Origin: Adiantum capillus-veneris
Taxonomy: Eukaryota; Streptophyta; Polypodiopsida; Polypodiales; Pteridaceae
Length of the DNA stretch: 64,000 nt
Assembly: GCA_014529385.2 (NCBI GenBank)
Contig: CM043966.1
Location: 99,081,087-99,145,086, forward strand
Direction: 5' to 3'
Both the position numbers and the translations under genes were made by a program. This document shows positions 42,227 through 52,918 of this stretch, piece after piece (within the stretch, counting starts at the first letter, position 1; every line of letters begins with the position of its first letter). The notes under the pieces were generated by a model. It was not told the DNA's origin, did no database searches, and worked only from the letters and a program-made list of their open reading frames with translations.

Positions 42227-45218
42227 TCAAACTATCCAAATTAGAGTTTCTCTCCCTTTCAGTTTGTTGCCAATAAACGTTGATAGTCTTTCTCCAATTT
42301 GAACATGGAATATATAAAGCTCATCAACTAGAGACTTGCAAATGTGGCACTCTTTTTTATTTACGATGTTTTTCATGAGACATGGCAAATGATACATGTG
42401 GCCACACAAGCTATTCTGTAGTGTCCACTCCAACTATGGAAAAAGTGTCCACAAACCGGGCAACCGCCCACTGCATCCGAAGTGTAAGCTGGAGGTGGCT
42501 GCAATGTGTTAGGATGCTCGATCATTTTCATGATTGATTGTTTTTAAGCCCATTCCTCCATTTCACGGAGTTCATGCACCTAAGCAACTTGATATCTCTT
42601 TATAACTATTTGTTATTGCTTGAGTCTTCTTCCCCCGTCGTATGTGTGGAGGTACAAAGCTGTGTTTGCAATTCCTCCACGGTGTCATGTGATTGCATAG
42701 CGGAGCCAGTCAATGTATATCTTAGCTCCTCTCGTGATATTGGGACTATCTCATTTTGGATATACACTATGCTCTTATTGGGGGCTCTGCTGGAGACCAT
42801 TGGCTCATTTTGAACAAATTAGATGTATAGCATCTTTGCAAACCACAAGGGACAATCTGTGTGGTTTAGCGTACTCCTCGTGCATGCAAGGTATATAGCT
42901 TCAACATGCGTGTGATTTCTAGCACAACACACTTATCCAGCTTCCATCTTCCCTTCCGGATAGAGAAGTCAGACACACTTGGCCATGCTTCCTTGACCAT
43001 CTCTGTGGTGATGTCTTTGTTGATGTCTTTCCATTGCTTGCCATTTGACCATTCCCACTCACTGGTCCTTGTGGAAACTCTCGCTTGGTCATTTAGGCCA
43101 GTTGCATCTACAAGTGCACGCAAGCGATCATACGCTTTTTTAGCTTACTCATGCTCGTCCATACCTGGCACAACACATTTACACTATCTCAATGTGCGAT
43201 AGAACTTAATTATCATAGATACAATTGAAAATACACTGGTACACCTTGGTTTAAGTTATCACAACACACCACATTCTGTATCAATCACTTTGCACCATGA
43301 GTCCATCATTCCAAAAAGAATTTACTTGTGAATATAGTGTCCAGATGTCAACAGAAACTATAGCAACACACCACATTCTGCATTGATCGCTTTGCACCAT
43401 GACGCCATTATTATAAGAAGAATTTACTTACAAATAGATGTCCAGATTGCAATAGGAAATATCACAATACACCACATTTTGTATTAATCACTTTGCTCCA
43501 TCATTATAAAAAGACTTTACTTTTGAATACAGATTTCAAAATTCAATAGAAAATATCACGACAAACCACATTGTGTATTAATCGCTTTGCACCATGACTT
43601 CCACCATTATAAAAAGGTACAATTCAACTCAATGGTCCATGAATATACAAAAATCTCCATCTTTTTTTGTCAGATAATTCAAAAAAGGCCAATGTTTATA
43701 AAAAAGACCAAAGTAAACTAAAATCTAGGCATCATCTCACTAAGCGGACGCAAACATACCTCCAAGTTGAGCTCTAACATATCTAAATGCTCACTCATAT
43801 TTTGCAATGTCTTTCTCTACCTAGGTGGTTGTTGTAAGTAGTTTTTCCACATTATAGAGGAAATCATGCCTCAATCAATTTGCTTTCTCTTTTGCCATGG
43901 CACATTGTAATGTTGTGAGAAATCTTTGCACCAATCACATAGTTGCCAATGCAAAAAGCAAATGCATAGGTGTTAGTGGCTTTCAAAATATGGACAAGCC
44001 AATTTTGGGTTGCAAAGCTCGAGGGCCCTCCAAGGACATAGGGCATGCTCTGTGGTGTCTTTGATGCTGGTTGCTCGCTTCTCAATGCCCACTCGCAGTG
44101 CCAACCCCCAATCAATGACACCCTCTAACTCTTTTTGTGTGGGAGGGCATCTAGGATCTTCTTTCTGAGCCACCAGTATGTTAAAAAATTTGCCTTTGGG
44201 TAGTGGAACACACTCTAACATGTCACCCAGATCCATTCCATTGAAGCGAGGAAAAACCAAGGACCATGGCCCTTGGTGTGTTTGTGCTATGCATCTAAGG
44301 ATGCCCCTATGGAAAAATTGCACACTCGCCTCTAGAGCAAAAGATTGCAACTCTCTGTTGCATCCCTTTGAAGTATTTGACCACATACTACACTTCTAGT
44401 GGCAACCAAGTGACTCCTTCGATTGTGCACTTTGGCACAACTCCATAGCACCCTTTCCCAAAATACTGAGACATAAAACGGGTGTGTAATAAATGCTCGC
44501 GGTCCATCTCAGCTTCTATATATGATCTTCCTATTACTGCATCTTGAGAGGACACTACTGAATAAAAGATGGACTTAGCTTTGTGGATATGGACATCTTG
44601 AGCATCAATATTGTGTTCTCTTTTCGACTTTGACCTCTCTACATGCCATATATTAGTCCAATGTCGTAGCTTAGCTAGTTCCGCAATATCCCTTGGTGAA
44701 TCCTCGGGGGGTTCACTATGTGTAAAACTACCATATCACATGCGTTCAAGACATGTTTGTCAAACCCCTAATCTGTGAATTTTGTAAGGAATATAATATA
44801 CCCTTTTCTCTTAAAATCTGTAAGTTTTTTTCAAATTTGAAAAAATAATGCCCTTTTGTATATATATTTATGTAAGTTTCAAGAGATTTAAATACCCTTC
44901 TATTGAGCTCACGTGATAGTTTACATTTTTATTAGGTGACCTCCCCGGGGGTGAATCAACACCCAAGTCTCTTAAGCATTGTGTCATATTGCCCACAATA
45001 CTATCTATTAGCCTACATATAGCCTTTGCATCTACATCTGAGAAGTGTGCACGAACTGCATCAGTTATAGTATTAAAGAAACGATCTCTGCACATCTCAC
45101 TTTCCAATATAAAGGTGATCTCATTTGTGGTCAGGGCACATATACACGTGACCAATAGAGTTTTGATCTTGGTTTTTAACTCCTTCATTTCCACAAGATC
45201 CATGTATGCTACAATCAA
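42227..45218 (-). pseudogene. Leftward multi-exon gene with RING-like C-terminus, broken
   Basis: I do not recognise the family. Coding-like blocks, in order: 45218-44868 (MDLVEMKELKTKIKTLL...; ends with a DLGVDSPPG stretch); 44716-44389 (SPRDIAELAKLRHWTNIW to WLPLEV, then TAG); 44386-43973 in another frame; 43164-42866 (acceptor TGTTGTGCCAG; NGKQWKDINKDITTEMV; TAA near 43147); and 42800-42227. The last block has paired cysteines and histidines (CPVCG, CGHMYHLPC, KKECHIC) resembling the second half of a RING-type finger, with a frame change near 42433. The interrupted frames indicate decay. It converges on the hAT gene and may be the second gene of the same mobile element; that is inference. 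Confidence 0.45.
43258..43620. repeat. Four tandem ~100-bp repeats
   Basis: Units start near 43258, 43360, 43461 and 43555. Each has CACACCACATTCTG, then ATC.CTTTGCACCATGA, then TTTACTT. They lie inside an apparent intron of the leftward gene. Confidence 0.85.
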
Positions 45219-45329
45219 ACATATTTCATGAATTTTAAAGACAACATAACTTTAAATTTTATAACGAATATATACTTCATGCATTGATAACAACAACACT
45301 AGCTTAAAGAGTAGGCAATCATTCAATGA

Positions 45330-46090
45330 GAGTGACGACACCTCCAACCTAGAAGTAGGGTTGATGCCGAGACCACCACTGAACTAAACCAACAAAACAG
45401 GGCATCATGCAATGCAACAAACAACACCTTCAACCCAATAGTAGGCTTGATGTTGATAGCAACACCGAACTAAGCCTAAAAATTAGGGCATAATTTGATG
45501 AAATTGATGACACCTCTAGCCCAATGGTAGAGCTAATGCTGAAAGAAACACCAAACTAGCCTAAAAGCAAGGACATCATTCGATGCAACTAAAGACACCT
45601 CCAACCCAATAGTAGGGTTGATGCTGATAGCAACACCAAACTAAGCCTAAAAATCAGGTCATCATTCGATGAATCTAACGACACCTTCAGCCCAATGGTA
45701 GAGTTGATGTCAAAAGAAACACCAAACTACCTAAAAGCAAGGGCATCATTTGATGAATCTAACAACACCTCTAGCCCAGTAGTAGGACTGATGTTGAAAG
45801 AAACACCGAACAAGCCTATCAACACGTATATCACTCATAAAACATAGAAAGCAGCCTATTAGCTTGTACAACGACACTTCCAGTCCAATAATAGAATTGA
45901 TGCTGATAACAAGGCTAATAGAACTACTATAAATTGAACGTAACCAACCATGTTCAGCAATGACACTTTCGGTCCAAAATAGAACCGATGCCAAAGCAAA
46001 CACAATCGACACGTTGTAAAATAGTGCCTGCTAGTCTAGCATTTCACAATGACACTTCCGATCCAATATTAGGACCGATGCCGGTGTGAA
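45330..46090. repeat. Nine tandem ~86-bp repeats with dimer structure
   Basis: Units begin at 45337, 45423, 45509, 45594, 45680, 45764, 45873, 45962 and 46051 (mostly 84-89 bp apart). The core is GACACCTCCAGCCCAAT.GTAG followed by GATG and AACACC.AACTA. Two subtypes alternate: one with GATAGCAACACC and CTAAGCCTAAAAAT (units 2 and 4), the other with AAAGAAACACC and CTAAAAGCAAGG (units 3 and 5). The array lies between the leftward TATA box and the first coding block. Confidence 0.9.
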
Positions 46091-46324
46091 AAGCAAGATC
46101 AACATACTTTTAAAACTACAAAAACAATTATTAAGAAAAAAAAGTATACCGACTTAAAAACAAAGTAGTTAAAGAGCTTATGAAATTAAGCTAAAATTTA
46201 TACCGTAATTTTTTGTCTTCCTTGCAAGGGCTCTAAAAATTTTCATAATTCTTCGGTTGAATACCTGGGCAAGTCAGAGGTGCTGAGCATGAGAATTGTG
46301 AAGAAAATGGGGGCCCTAGGGGCC

Positions 46325-46333
46325 CTATTTATA
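46325..46333 (-). promoter_or_regulatory. TATA box, probable promoter of leftward gene
   Basis: Minus strand reads TATAAATAG in the context TATCTATAAATAGGGCCCC. Upstream (46340-46450) is G+C-rich with repeated GGGCCC and GGGCTACA blocks, unlike the surrounding A+T-rich DNA. Confidence 0.55.
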
Positions 46334-46552
46334 GATACCTTGGGGGCCTGCCGGGCTACAAAGTGGGCCCGCTAGGGCCGCAGCCCTCCAGGCTTCCCTT
46401 GTAGCCCGTCGAGGCTTGGTGGGCTACAGACCTATATCGGTAGACAAATCTCACCAAACTTCCTAGTCCCCTTCAAGTCACCATGCCATTTTCTATGATT
46501 GTGAAGACTTGTGAATTGGGGATTTTGTTAATTAAAAGGATGATCACAAAAA

Positions 46553-46570
46553 AACACGTGATCACGTGTT
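46553..46570. promoter_or_regulatory. 18-bp palindrome with two G-boxes
   Basis: AACACGTGATCACGTGTT is a perfect palindrome containing two CACGTG cores, the site bound by plant bZIP and bHLH factors. It is about 220 bp upstream of the leftward TATA box. Confidence 0.6.
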
Positions 46571-47135
46571 GAAATCCCTAGCATAAGCTCTCCTACACTT
46601 GAGGAGCTGATATACAATTTTCACTTCTTGTGATGTGATGGTCTCTTCCAATAGGCTTCTTGCCCCTTGAAAGCACCATTGCCAATGGTGGCAACTGAGG
46701 AGATCTACTTCATGTTCCTAATACTGTTGTTTGAGGCATCAAGATAGTCAAGTGATGAACTAGAGGTCGAAAAATTGGATGTTGAGAGGGCTCTTCTTAT
46801 TGGCCTAGTTGTTATATCTAATGACTTGGCCTAATTTAATGGAGATAAATTCCACTTTTGTACTCAAGTGTGTGGCCTTTAGGGTTCAAAAAAGACTTCT
46901 CTAATTGCCTCTTCTTTATCAACTCTTGAGGCACAGGCAAGGGATGTTGGTCTACCATGCCATGTTGGTGCAGGGCAGCCCAAACCTTTAATCAGTGGGC
47001 TTGGAATTTTTGTTGTATTTGAACCAAATACTTCTCAATCAGTTCATATACATTACAATATTCTCCAACAAAATCTAGGCCAAGAAATACCTTGACTCTG
47101 TTTGACCAATTCATAGGTCCTCTTTAAATAAATAA

Positions 47136-47175
<40 letters not shown>

Positions 47176-48110
47176 CAAAAAAGATTCACGAAATGGCTAC
47201 ATTTATGCCCAACACCTTGTGAAGAGCTTCAAATGCTCAGGAAAAGGAATGAAACAGTGGAATGAACATGACATAACTTTAAAAGTACATTCTTGGTGCG
47301 ATGAAGTGATGTATGTATATATGGAAACAAAGGAAGACATGATGGTCTTTTGTAGAGCTTGGGTACAAAGACATGGCACTGGGAGGAGGACAACAATGGT
47401 AGGCTGCTTGGAGGAGGAAGACGATGACACTAGGAGAAGGGTGGGGTTGAGAAGATTGCGTGGGGGATAAAGGTGGACAAAAAGTGAGGGAATATTTGGC
47501 ATATTCATGTACTATACAAAGGGGAATAGAAGTTTACAAACAATAAAATATACAAAGGTATGCCTATCTTCCTTCCTCACCAAGGCTTGTTTTAGAAAGT
47601 TTTAAAAGAACACTAAGTCAATATTAGTAATTCCCATGGTGAAAGGTGCCAGTCGCTTTACACTATTCTAGATTCAAGAGCAAAGAACATTATACAAAGC
47701 CTCAAAGTTCTTTTGTGAAGACCCCTCCTCTGCAACAACTTCTTTGTCAATGTAACCCACCTTCTTTGAAGCATTCCGTAAATCCATGCCAGCTTGTTTG
47801 CCATGGAATAAGACACGAACAACTCTAGCAATGCCTTCTTTGGCAACACTACTATCTACTCAGTGTTGCAATCTCATGCCAATGTTCTGCCATCACACGA
47901 AGATTGAGGCATTTCTCGTGAAGAAAACAGCTATGGATGGGTGTGATAGTATTGGGGCTAAGGTCACCCAGTGATGATCCAACACCTGTCTTTTGTCAGC
48001 TCCCAAAAAAAAATTGAAAGCTCACTTTTTAGTGGGGTGGGCGTTGACGATGGAGTCACGAGAGACAACCCATAGAAAGGGCACAAGGCCTATGCAAGCT
48101 CTTCAAAATG
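46571..48110. other. Unassigned stretch
   Basis: A+T-rich with an (AT)n tract at about 47141-47173. An 83-codon frame at 47219-47470 and shorter ones show no recognisable family. Confidence 0.5.
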
Positions 48111-48277
48111 GAGGAGCTTTGTTGCGCATGAAGACGAGCCTCTGAGTGTGGGGTATAGTGCAGTGAGGGGGATGAATGTGAATTGTTGGTTGGAAGTTGT
48201 GGCATGTAGATTGTAGAGTGTGCACGTGATGTATAAGGTAGGAAAGAAGACTACGTACACGTACTAACATACATCGA

Positions 48278-48312
<35 letters not shown>

Positions 48313-48459
48313 GTTAACATGAAGCATCCATTCAACGTGCTACTCTCACTCTTCTTCTTTTTGAACTATTATCCAAAGTATATTTACAACATAGTATAGT
48401 CAGTGTCCGACCGCCCATAGCACAACCGACATATTCTTTAACATCATATTCTTTTAACA
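48111..48459 (-). repeat. Probable 3' LTR of truncated copia element
   Basis: Read leftward, TGTTAAAAG begins at 48459 directly after the polypurine tract GAGGGGGAG (48460-48470). It includes a (GT)n tract (48280-48309 as CA on plus). The outer end is not defined; 48111 is only a rough limit. Confidence 0.45.
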
Positions 48460-48945
48460 CTCCCCCTCAAGCTCAGAATGAGCTTCATATGATGGATTCC
48501 CAATGCTTCACAAAAGTAGCGAAACTTATCCTTTCCAAGAGCTTTTGTAAATATATCCGCAACTTGATCATTTGTCTTCACATACACCAAATCAATCTCA
48601 CCTGCCAAAACTTTTTCTCTAATGAAGTGATAATGTACTTCAATGTGTTTGGTGCGAGCATGGTAAACTGGATTCTTTGACAACATGATGATGCTAATAT
48701 TGTCACAATATATAATGACACTGTCAAGATTGTTAAAACCAAAGTCTACCATAAGTACTCTCAACCATGACGCTTCACATGCTCCCAAAGCTGCTCCACG
48801 ATATTCAGCTTCTGTACTTGATAATGCTACAGTTAATTGCTTCTTGCTACTCCAACTTATCATACCATTTCCAATGGAAAATGCATAACCACTTGTATAT
48901 CTTCTATCCATAAAATCTCATGCCCAATCTGTGTCTGGCAACTAT
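48444..48945 (-). pseudogene. Ty1/copia RNase H fragment
   Basis: C-terminal RNase H of a copia polyprotein: TDWA then a TGA stop, RRYTSGYAF, KQLTVALSSTEAEYRGA, YCDNISI, TKHIEVHYHF and ADIFTKALGKDKF. Everything upstream of about 48945 is missing. It is related to, but distinct from, the copia element at 1.8-6.1 kb. Polypurine tract and LTR start follow in the correct order. Confidence 0.88.
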
Positions 48946-49121
48946 GCACATTATGCTCACTGCAAATTTGAGAATATAAGTGTCCACATTGCTAGAGTCA
49001 TTCACTTTTGTTTTACGTGATATAATATAAAAGGATACAAAAAGAAATGTGATGTGTCAAATGTTCATGCTCATTTCATATCCATACCTTTCAATGCACA
49101 ATAATGAGAGAGGTGGGGTAC

Positions 49122-49126
<5 letters not shown>

Positions 49127-49184
<58 letters not shown>

Positions 49185-49343
49185 AGTTTGGGGGGGGGGG
49201 GGGGGGGTGATCAAGGAGAAAAAGTGAAAGGATAGGGAGGAAAGAGGAGCCAAGAGAGTTAGTGGGAGAAGGAGGTTACATAAGAAAGTATAAAGAGACA
49301 TGGATATGGATAAATGGAGACGGTGCTCATTACGAACAAACAT

Positions 49344-49384
<41 letters not shown>

Positions 49385-49765
49385 TAGAGATAGAGAGAGT
49401 TTGGGGGGAGGCATATAGACAATATGTGTGTGCACTTTGGGGGGGGGGGGGGGGGGGGGGGGGGGGAGGCGATAAAGGAGAAAAAAATGAAAGGAGAGGG
49501 AGGAAAGAGGAATCATGAGAGAGAGAGAGAGAGAGAGAGGCTACCAACTAACAAAATTAGGGGGAGAGATGGAGATGAATAGATAGAGACGATGCTACCT
49601 ATGATAGGTACACACACACACACTTAATGAGAAATAAGGGAGAAAAAAAAAAGAGAACGAGGAAAAAGAAACCATGAGAGATTGTTAGAGAGAGAGAGAG
49701 AGAGGCATAATGAGAAAGAAGGGAGAAAAAAAAGAGAGCGAGGAGAAAGAAACTATGAGAGATTG

Positions 49766-49805
<40 letters not shown>
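49127..49805. repeat. (GA)n/(G)n interrupted repeat cluster
   Basis: Four degenerate units, each a GA tract, sometimes a G run (49190-49207; 49440-49467), and a shared purine-rich spacer of the type AGGAGAAAAA.TGAAAGGA.AGGGAGGAAAGAGGA..CA.GAGAG. It is the same architecture as the 7.3-8.6 kb cluster, with a different spacer. Confidence 0.88.
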
Positions 49806-49808
<3 letters not shown>

Positions 49809-49959
49809 GATAGATTTTATTATTGTCCTCGAAGGTCAAATATGACCTATGGAACCAAATTTACATGTGATGTAGTATGTGTATGGCATGAGTGACTCTC
49901 GATGCTCCAAAATTGTGGTAATGAGAGTCGCAATGGAGAGCCCACACTCTGTGGCTAGG

Positions 49960-52918
49960 AGAGGAAAGTGTGTAGGTCTATGTCATGGCTGAAAATGTGA
50001 GAGAAGCAAGTTCGGATATGACCAAAAGCTGAGCACTCTAGAAGTGTGTGGTTCTCAAACTCTCAAACTTGCAGTGAGCATAATATGCACAGTCGCTTTG
50101 ACTCTTCTCCATTGCCCCAACACCCTGTCTCACATCGAAGGAAATGGGAGCTAAGCCAAATGGCTGCGATAGTGCATATCGCCGACAAGGGGATAGGCTC
50201 AAGCATGTAAGTGTGAGTACGGTTTCCTCTTGCAGCAAAGAACATGGTTTTGTAGTTGGGGGCAATATGGGTGGTGTAATGTATGAAGCGTGATCCACCA
50301 AATTTCTCCCAAGCCGTAATACATTGGCGTTGTAGAAAAGCTTCATTTACTTGCGAGTCAATTGAAGCATCATGTAGCAAGTGTAATGCATCCCATCTTC
50401 CAAATCACTTCTTTATGTCTTGCATCCATCCCGTGCTCAAGATCTTGCTTTTATGCGTCTTTTGAACATTTTTCCTTGCTTCCCATGTAATTGTAGGAAG
50501 TCAATGTGAGGGGTTTTGACGCATCTTTATCATGTACTCCACAACCCTTTCCATGCCCATAAGCTCAATTAGAAGAGATCCCGACTCAAGAAGTAGGATC
50601 ATATATTGTGTTTGTGTCTTAACTTGGAGAAAGTTTGTAAGAAAACACTTTTGGACATTCTCAAACTCTTTCCAAGTAGACTTTGAGATGCTCCCACCCC
50701 ACACTTCAACTCCATAAAGAAGAACCGGTGTCACCAATGCATCAAAAATGTACTTCTTGAGAACCCAACACTTGATGTTTCCTGCATTACAAGTGTTCTC
50801 AAGTGCATAATATGCTCTCTTTCCCGCTTCCAAATGATGCATAGCACATTCATGCCACTTGTGATTGGATGGAACCTCAAGGCCAAGGTACTTAAAGCTC
50901 TCAACAACTTCAAGTGTCTCCTTGTTGTACACAATGCATGGCTTCTCCTTATGGTTGGTTTTCACAAGCCGCAACCTTTGTTTTGGATTCATTCACAATC
51001 AGCCCACTATCAAGAAAAAGTTCTCAAGGACAGCCATAAGCTTTTGTGCATCTTCTAAAGTGTGTGCTAGAAGCACTACATCATCCACATACAACAAAAG
51101 CATGATTACCACATTGCAAATAGTGACCTCTTTAATGCCTTCTTCTTGCATAAAGTCAAGTACCATTTGTTCCAATTGATTGATGCATAGACCAAAGAGA
51201 GTTGGTGAAAACGGACATCCTTGTTTAACCCCAATAGTGCTTACAATTTTTTTTGAAATTTCTCTTCATGTGCGCAATTGACAAATCACCTTCTCATAGA
51301 TTTGAGTAACCGCACGCATAAACTCACTTGGCACTTGGAGTTCTTCCATCCTTATCCACAAATTGTTACATGGAATCATATCAAAGTCTTTCTTAGAGTC
51401 CACAAAACAACAATACAATCGCTTGCCTTTCAATTGACTTTCCTCCATGAGAACACGAAGAGTGACAAGATGATTAGTGGTGCTATGACATTGGCAAAAA
51501 CCTGCTTGTCCTTTTGCATGCTTGTCATTCTCTTCATCCCAATCACTCAATTTCATCTCCATTATGCACCCAAACAACTTTTCCATAAGAGATCCAATCA
51601 TTATAGTCCAGTAGTTGTTTACATTCTTTACATCCCCTCCTTTATGCGAAGGTTAACCCAATTAGTACTCCAATCATAAGGCATACCATGTTGAAGTGCA
51701 AGGTTGAATATATCACACATCCACTCATAGGTAAAATCTCCTATCCATTTGATCATCTCCGGCTTGATACCTTAAAAATCTCCTGCTTTGTGAGTGACCA
51801 ACTTTTCAAGCCCATCACATACATCCTCAATAGTTAAAAAAAGAGGGCATACATGGGAGTGAACCATAAAATTGTATTTTTTCAACATTTACTTTCTCAT
51901 ATAATTGCCTGCAATGTGTATACATATCCACAAGACTCAAGTTACCAAAATTCTCAACCCGCTTGCCCCTCAAGTTTCTCCAAAATCTTCCACATGCATG
52001 TGCCTTTTCTTAGACTTGAAAAAGTTGTTGCTTTACTTCCCATCTTCTTCTTTTCTTTTGAATCAATACCTTGTATGTATGCAAATCAACTTGATAGTTG
52101 TCTTTGTCCTTAGTTGCATCAAGCTTTATTAAGGGCTTTTGAGCATCTTGACATTCTTTATAAAACCACCTTTTGCGTGATCTATCTTTATTGATACCAT
52201 GGAGATGCTTTATGGCAAAGCATTCTTCGGCACAAGAACAAATAACTTTCTTGAAAGCTTCCCATTTAGTTTCCAATGGTGCGCAATATTGAAGCTTTGT
52301 CATCCATAACTTTTGCTCAACCATTTCAGTGTACATTGGTACCCATTTGAAATCCATATATAGTGATAATTTCTCTTTCCTTTGGCTGAGATTATCATGC
52401 TTAGCTGCTCTCCACATCAAAGGTCGATACATAAGGTCCGATGGTTAGATTCCGGGGTCCATTGGCCAAACATAAAACTCTTTATGCGATACATGATGGA
52501 TTCGGAGAGTATGATATAGTCAATCACACTATCCTCATTATGTTTTCTACATGTAAATCCATTCGTTCCACTCCACAAAGATACACCATTCGCAATGAGC
52601 ATATATGTGCTATTACACATGTGTAAAAGTAACTTTCCATAGTGATCCGGCTCTTTCTCATCCATTGAAATACGATCATACAAGTATACTTTCTCCAACC
52701 TTGAAATGTATGGCATATCAAATTGTTGAGTATTATGTTGCAATGTTTTTGTGCGAGCATTCATATCCCCAAATACAATAACATCACCTTAGCCTTTGAA
52801 ATATGCAATGTCCTCTTCTAAATTAAAAAATGGCTTATCTCTATCTATGCAAGCACAAAAGGGGGAATCATGATGAGGAATGTAGCAACCGGCTACAAAA
52901 ATGGGTGCTCTTTTTGGT
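49960..52918 (-). pseudogene. LINE (non-LTR retrotransposon), 5'-truncated
   Basis: Leftward. From the right: an APE-type endonuclease part (VAGCYIPHHDSP; VFGDMNARTKTL; a serine/asparagine-rich C-terminal part ending SNHRTLCIDL) with a TAA near 52790; a linker (52432-52010); RT with GFCQCHSTTNHLVTLRVLM, YCCFVDSKKDFD and the YVDD catalytic box near 51087; then FKYLGLEV and VLLYGVEVWG (50992-50501). A cysteine-rich C-terminal tail (AICTIAAIWLSSHFLRC) runs to about 49960. Several frames and stops interrupt it. The endonuclease is cut at 52918, where chromovirus sequence begins. Clade not assigned. Confidence 0.82.

Noticed and set aside
45330-46090. CRISPR-like regular repeats
   Set aside because: Units are contiguous 86-bp tandem repeats without unique spacers, in a plant-type context.
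47219-47470. 83-codon rightward frame
   Set aside because: No recognisable domain, neighbours or splice signals; the length is unremarkable in random sequence.
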